Assembly (NCBI GenBank): GCA_947508155.1
Contig: CANNRM010000009.1
Location: 1 to 10,149 of the forward strand
Direction of reading: 5' to 3'
DNA from: Rickettsiales bacterium
GTDB lineage: Bacteria > Pseudomonadota > Alphaproteobacteria > Rickettsiales > Rickettsiaceae
Length of the DNA: 10,149 nt
In this document: in pieces, positions 6,812 through 10,149 of the stretch
How the letters are laid out: every line of letters begins with the position of its first letter
Numbering within the stretch: the stretch's first letter is position 1
Program-made: the position numbers and the translations under genes
The notes under the pieces: generated by a model
What the model was told of the DNA's origin: nothing
The model's database searches: none
What the model saw: only the letters and a program-made list of their open reading frames with translations

Positions 6812-8167
6812 TCATAATTCCTCATCATTAGCAAGGGCGCTGTCTGTATTTTGCCTCTCTATTGCGTAAGGATGCATAAGCTCTATAGCATCAATTCCAT
6901 AATCTATTGAATCACCTTCTTGAGTTACAACATCACTCGCAACTAAATATTCAGCAGATTCTAAGGCTGTATTCACCAATTGCGTACGCAATGCACCGCC
7001 ATCGACCCTCAGCACACCCGAGAGTATTTGTGACAACATATCTTCTGCATCATCTTGTGAACTTTGACGATCTGAACGAGTAGGTATAGCAATTTTACTA
7101 TGATCATATGTAGTGATTTTGTTATCCGGACCAACTATACAACCTTTGCCATCAAACGCTTTAATGAAATTATCATGACTATGTTCTGATTGCGTCTTCC
7201 AAAATTGCCACCATTTATTGGGACCATGCTCTTCATGCTCTACTATGAATATTAGTGCGTTACTTTGTTTATCCAAAGAATTGATAAAATTCTTACGAGA
7301 ATTAAATACGCAGTAATGACCCTCGAATAGTCTTACATCATGTTCACTAGTAAGTTTAAATCCGCATATTGCAGCAGCATTTTTGAGCGGGGTAATTCCA
7401 CCAACACTTTCAAAAGAAGTTACTGATATTTTATCTTTTGAAAATGGAACACGATTTTTTGCTGTATCTTGAAAATCCTGAACTGTTAAATAATCTCTTA
7501 ATGCGCACATATGATTCGCCGCAAGATCTGCATTATAGGCTCCTGATGAGTGGCCTGTATAATGTAACGCCCATCCTTCCTTAATACAATCCTGAAACTC
7601 CGTAATTATATAATCATTTAATCGCATTAATGCTTCTGCTTTGAGCGTAGTAAATCCACATGCAATACGCACATCATCCCAAATATCTGTGAGCATGTTG
7701 TAAGCAGTGCTTTCTAGACGCGTTCCCGCAAGAGCTACAACAATTATTTTGTTATTTGCATCTAGAAAGATAGAGCCTTCTAAATTGTGAGGATTTTCTT
7801 GCTGCGTTAGGATTTCATATGTTGTTTTATGATGAGCTATTCCATGTGGATACAACTGGTTCATAAAAAAATCACGTAAATGGTTTTTTTTAGCGCTTGG
7901 TTTTTCGTCATATGCTATAACATTATATGCATATTCTACCATTTTGGTGTCAAGCATAGCTTGAGCAAAAATTTTTGTAGAATCATAATCTAGGCCAGGT
8001 GTGAATGTGGTATTTTTATCTTTGATGGATTTGGGGATATTTACAGTTTCTAAGCAGTGAATTGGCAAAGTAATTTCTGAAAATAAGAGTCTTGCAATAT
8101 TTGTTTGTATTATGCTTTTTAGAGTATTGATGGTTGTTGAAAAAGTATAATTGTAATTTGTAAACAT
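6812..8167 (-). CDS. Class 3 lipase-like alpha/beta hydrolase
   Basis: A 451-residue protein with the core of the Lipase_3 family. The strand IIVVALAGTR (141-150), followed by MLTDIWDDVR (158-167), matches the oxyanion-hole region 'VVAFRGT...nwltDl'. HYTGHSSGAYNADLA contains the nucleophile elbow G-H-S-S-G (205-209), with Ser207 as the predicted nucleophile. ISVTSFESVGG (247-257) fits the next conserved strand. A candidate catalytic histidine is H329 or H331 in SEHSHDNF; I could not assign the aspartate with confidence. The expected reaction is ester hydrolysis of a lipid, but the substrate is unknown. There is no clear signal peptide or membrane anchor, and the last 100 residues are acidic and not part of the lipase core. 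GGAGG lies six bases before the ATG. In an intracellular bacterium such an enzyme could act on host membranes, which is an inference. Confidence 0.8.
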   Translation of the reverse strand: MFTNYNYTFSTTINTLKSIIQTNIARLLFSEITLPIHCLETVNIPKSIKDKNTTFTPGLDYDSTKIFAQAMLDTKMVEYAYNVIAYDEKPSAKKNHLRDFFMNQLYPHGIAHHKTTYEILTQQENPHNLEGSIFLDANNKIIVVALAGTRLESTAYNMLTDIWDDVRIACGFTTLKAEALMRLNDYIITEFQDCIKEGWALHYTGHSSGAYNADLAANHMCALRDYLTVQDFQDTAKNRVPFSKDKISVTSFESVGGITPLKNAAAICGFKLTSEHDVRLFEGHYCVFNSRKNFINSLDKQSNALIFIVEHEEHGPNKWWQFWKTQSEHSHDNFIKAFDGKGCIVGPDNKITTYDHSKIAIPTRSDRQSSQDDAEDMLSQILSGVLRVDGGALRTQLVNTALESAEYLVASDVVTQEGDSIDYGIDAIELMHPYAIERQNTDSALANDEEL

Positions 8168-8198
8168 ACAGCACCTCCATTGTTGTTATACGACCGCC

Positions 8199-8227
8199 AT
8201 TATAGGCGTGCTTGTGTGGATGGTCAA
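8199..8227 (-). promoter_or_regulatory. Near-consensus promoter of the lipase-like gene
   Basis: On the minus strand TTGACC (8227-8222) and a perfect TATAAT (8204-8199) are spaced by 17 bases. The predicted start near 8192 leaves a leader of about 25 bases with a strong GGAGG ribosome site. This is one of the two strongest promoters in the window and suggests substantial constitutive expression. Confidence 0.75.
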
Positions 8228-8369
8228 ACAAAAAGATTAAAAAATATTATGAATTCTGAATAAAAAAGACTTTAGTCGAGAAAATGCAAATCAAGTATTT
8301 TTATTTCATGATGAAATATGCTATTATAACCCGAGCTTGACGTAAAATTTTTCTAAAAATTCGTCGCAA

Positions 8370-8504
8370 GCGTCATTGCGAAGAGGGCTCTGGCCCAATG
8401 TGGCAATCTCACTTCTACTATAAAACCCGCTAATTTGTTGCATTACAGGTAATATTTATAGGAAAAGTGAGATTGCCACGTCGCTACGCTCCTCGCAATG
8501 ACGC
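8370..8504. repeat. MITE-like element with long terminal inverted repeats
   Basis: The left arm (8370-8414, starting GCGTCATTGCGAAGAG and ending GGCAATCTCACTT) is the inverted complement of the right arm (8465-8504, AAGTGAGATTGCCACG to CTCGCAATGACGC), with a small internal bulge. The roughly 50-base centre carries the small hairpin ATTAC-AG-GTAAT. There is no reading frame. The right half recurs at 383-448. Elements with 'GTCATTGCGA...GGCAATCTC' arms are common in Rickettsiales and related genomes. The gap 8168-8574 otherwise holds only the lipase promoter and the lpxI ribosome site. Confidence 0.8.
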
Positions 8505-8574
8505 CCGTGTAAGCTTTTGAGCTAAAAACTTACATCAAACTCAGGTTATTATACTCCTTTAAACTAGGTGATTT

Positions 8575-9333
8575 ATGTTAGGTATTATAGCGGCACAAGG
8601 ACTTCTTCCTATTATGGTTGCGGATAATAACGCAGATGGACAAAGCGTTGTTGCATGTATTGACGGACTTGCTTTCAAAAAAGATTATCAAAGCCATATT
8701 GCAGAGGAATTTTCGATTGGCAAGGTCGGTGCAATTCTTAAATTTTTTACAACACATAATGTGAAAAAGATTGTAATTTGTGGAGCTATGAAGCGCCCAA
8801 ATTTTTCCGGCATTCCAGTTGATGCGAAAGGCGCTGTACTTCTTACTAAGATTCTTGCTGCAAAATTTTTGGGTGACGATCAATTGCTTAGAACTGTCGC
8901 TGAATATATAGAGGGGCAGGGGTTTGAAGTTGTCGCTCCAATAGATTATACAAATCAAATATCAATCAAAACTAAGCGTGCGCCATCTAAACGCGAGAAA
9001 GATGATATCGAAATTGGCCTACAAGCAGCACGAAAATTAGGTGAACTTGATATTGGACAAGCCGTGGTTGTGAATAATGGTGCTATTATTGGCGTTGAGG
9101 CCATAGAAGGTACTGATGCTTTGATCAAGCGCTGCAAGGCTGGTATGCTAGTAAAATGTTTGAAACCAACTCAGGATCCGCGTTTGGATACGCCTGTGAT
9201 TGGAGTGGAGACCGTGAGAACGGCCCATGAGGCTGGCATGGTGGGAATCGCAGTAGAGGGCGTGATAGTGATTGATCCTAAAGCAGTGGTAGAAGAGGCG
9301 GATAGATTGGGGATTTGGGTTGTGGAGAGATGA
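8575..9333 (+). CDS. lpxI: UDP-2,3-diacylglucosamine pyrophosphatase LpxI
   Basis: A 252-residue enzyme of lipid A synthesis. It cleaves UDP-2,3-diacylglucosamine to lipid X and UMP in the cytoplasm or at the inner membrane face, the step before LpxB. The N-terminal domain opens with MLGIIAAQGLLPIMVADN and includes KKIVICGAMKRPNF. The C-terminal domain has the conserved VVVNNGAIIGVEAIEGTDA (164-182) and KPTQDPRLDTPVIG (197-210), the latter with the acidic catalytic/metal region of the family. The length is slightly below the usual 270-280. LpxI replaces LpxH in most alphaproteobacteria, so its presence implies that the organism makes lipid A and argues against Anaplasmataceae, which lack it. 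AGGTG precedes the ATG by four bases. No other lpx gene is adjacent. Confidence 0.93.
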   Translation: MLGIIAAQGLLPIMVADNNADGQSVVACIDGLAFKKDYQSHIAEEFSIGKVGAILKFFTTHNVKKIVICGAMKRPNFSGIPVDAKGAVLLTKILAAKFLGDDQLLRTVAEYIEGQGFEVVAPIDYTNQISIKTKRAPSKREKDDIEIGLQAARKLGELDIGQAVVVNNGAIIGVEAIEGTDALIKRCKAGMLVKCLKPTQDPRLDTPVIGVETVRTAHEAGMVGIAVEGVIVIDPKAVVEEADRLGIWVVER

Positions 9334-9359
9334 TAACGCGAACAAAATGCGCTCTGGTC

Positions 9360-9746
9360 TCAATCTACCAATGTTTCTATATCCACCTTTAAACAATGCG
9401 CGCATTTTGCATAAAAATCTATGGTGCCTTTGCGTTTTTTATGTTCAATTTGGGACAAGTATGCTTCACTGATACCAATATTTTTTGCTAATTCAGTTGC
9501 GCTATATCCGCGATATTCTCTCATTGTTCGGATTTTTGATTTATCGCCAAGCAACAAACGTTCCACTAAATCCATAGGAAATGTTTCTTCATTGGCATTA
9601 CGAGATTTATCATAAGCAGCTATATCTTCTAAGTCTTCTATATCTTCCAATCTAGCTTGTAGTTCATTAAATTTTTCCATAGAAAGTATCACGGCCATTT
9701 TAACGCCATTTTGTTCTATAACACTAAAATCATTAATATGAATCAT
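9360..9746 (-). CDS. Antitoxin: Phd/YefM-like N-terminus joined to an HTH_3 DNA-binding domain
   Basis: A 128-residue predicted antitoxin. Residues 1-45 (FSVIEQNGVKMAVILSMEKFNELQ) resemble the Phd/YefM start, in which a short beta hairpin is followed by a helix with 'vlls.eef..L'. Residues 72-127 form an XRE-type helix-turn-helix (IRTMREYRGYSATELAKNIGISEAYLSQIEHKKR...), with ISEAYLSQIEHK as the predicted recognition helix. The acidic linker (LEDIEDLEDIAAYD) is a likely toxin-contact or flexible region. The start is fixed by a strong GAGGAGG five bases before the ATG, which lies inside the 3' end of the toxin gene (14-base overlap), so the two are translationally coupled. It is expected to neutralise the toxin and to repress the shared promoter through the palindrome at 10046-10058. 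The 26-base gap to convergent lpxI shows no clear terminator. Confidence 0.85.
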   Translation of the reverse strand: MIHINDFSVIEQNGVKMAVILSMEKFNELQARLEDIEDLEDIAAYDKSRNANEETFPMDLVERLLLGDKSKIRTMREYRGYSATELAKNIGISEAYLSQIEHKKRKGTIDFYAKCAHCLKVDIETLVD

Positions 9747-9999
9747 ATATGCCTCCTCTAGTCCCTATTTTTATAATATGTATTATGTATTTTTCGTTAT
9801 CAATCTCATAAATTACTCTGTAATCACCAACTCTTAGCCTGTATATTTGGCGGCTATGTTGCAGCATCTTGATATTAAGAGTACTATTATACGGGTCTTT
9901 TGCTAGTGTTTTTATCTTTTTTAATATTACCTCTAAATAATTTTTTGGTATTTTGGTCGAACTCTTCAGAGCCTCTTTAGAAAAGACTATGGAATACAT
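9733..9999 (-). CDS. RelE/ParE-family toxin
   Basis: An 88-residue toxin from the ATG at 9999. The RelE/ParE fold is indicated by MYSIVFSKEALKSSTKIPK at the start and MLQHSRQIYRLRVGDYRVIYEI (45-66). The C-terminal strand IIHIIKIGTRGGIYDSY is typical. Arg54, Arg56, Arg61, Arg81 and Tyr85 are in positions used by RelE-type mRNA interferases, so ribosome-dependent mRNA cleavage is likely, but gyrase poisoning (ParE) cannot be excluded. An upstream ATG at 10041 would add 14 residues. I reject it because it overlaps the probable transcription start and lacks a ribosome site. The ribosome site before 9999 is also weak, with AAGG 13 bases away. The toxin comes first in the operon, the reverse of relBE and phd-doc. 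Confidence 0.88.
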   Translation of the reverse strand: MYSIVFSKEALKSSTKIPKNYLEVILKKIKTLAKDPYNSTLNIKMLQHSRQIYRLRVGDYRVIYEIDNEKYIIHIIKIGTRGGIYDSY

Positions 10000-10041
10000 A
10001 ATGCGTTGAAAACCTTCTACTATTTTGTTTGTATAATTCAT

Positions 10042-10069
10042 ATTATAGCATAATGCTAATCTAAGTCAA
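10042..10069 (-). promoter_or_regulatory. Promoter of the toxin-antitoxin operon
   Basis: On the minus strand TTGACT (10069-10064) and a perfect TATAAT (10047-10042) are spaced by 16 bases. Transcription would start near 10035, about 36 bases before the toxin ATG at 9999. Confidence 0.7.
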
Positions 10070-10090
10070 TTCTTTTTTAACATAATGCTA
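10046..10090. promoter_or_regulatory. Likely operator of the toxin-antitoxin operon
   Basis: A perfect palindrome TAGCAT-A-ATGCTA (10046-10058) fills the space between the -10 and -35 elements. Its right part, CATAATGCTA (10049-10058), is repeated exactly at 10081-10090, 32 bases or about three helical turns away. This fits two binding sites for the HTH antitoxin, one blocking RNA polymerase and the other upstream of the -35. The assignment is an inference from position and symmetry. Confidence 0.6.
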
Positions 10091-10149
10091 AATATAAATT
10101 TCACTAGCCTATAACCATAAAAGCCTATATATTTGTAAAAGTTATATAA

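Noticed and set aside
9343..9409. Terminator between lpxI and the antitoxin (inverted repeat CAAAATGCGC/GCGCATTTTG)
   Set aside because: The arms are perfect, but the spacer is 47 bases, the right arm lies inside antitoxin codons and no T-run follows.
10000..10041. Longer toxin start at ATG 10041
   Set aside because: It abuts a perfect TATAAT and would lie upstream of the predicted transcription start. The conserved toxin sequence begins at the ATG at 9999.

Overview
This is an AT-rich window whose intergenic gaps carry GC-rich palindromic repeats. It looks like the chromosome of a host-associated alphaproteobacterium of the Rickettsiales or Holosporales kind. That placement is an inference. 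It rests on base composition, dispersed 'GTCATCCCGG' and 'GTCATTGCGA' type palindromes, an LpxI-type (not LpxH) lipid A enzyme, a ProP-like MFS transporter, a solitary phage terminase, and an rpmI-rplT pair without infC in front. No rRNA or other decisive marker is present.

Layout from left to right. Positions 1-255 are the end of an MFS metabolite/proton symporter. Positions 256-640 are a repeat-filled gap that ends in a small hairpin and the ribosome binding site of a terminase large-subunit gene (641-2038, +). That gene has ATPase and nuclease motifs but no other phage gene near it. It meets, stop codon to stop codon, a minus-strand operon of clpA (5791-3437) followed 12 bases later by an unrecognised gene. 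The unrecognised gene appears to be split by a +1 frameshift near 2409-2422 into a 345-residue part and a 127-residue proline/serine-rich tail. The divergent gap 5825-6103 holds a good promoter and a structured leader for rpmI-rplT (6104-6677). A GC-rich composite palindrome (6691-6802) separates rplT from a convergent class 3 lipase-like gene (8167-6812, -), which has a near-consensus promoter of its own. The next gap (8168-8574) contains a MITE-like element with about 40-45 bp terminal inverted repeats. Half of a related element lies at 383-448. Then comes lpxI (8575-9333, +).

The right end is a minus-strand toxin-antitoxin module. A RelE/ParE-type toxin comes first and overlaps an antitoxin that joins a Phd/YefM-like N-terminus to an HTH_3 (XRE-type) domain. 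A perfect palindrome lies between the -35 and -10 elements of its promoter, which makes it a likely autoregulatory operator.

The housekeeping genes (clpA, rpmI, rplT, lpxI) are ordinary. The parts most worth following up are the ClpA-coupled unknown gene with its frameshift and proline-rich tail, the lipase-like protein as a possible host-directed enzyme, the solitary terminase, the ribosomal protein leader, and the operator architecture of the toxin-antitoxin module. I did not find a clear multi-gene novel system.
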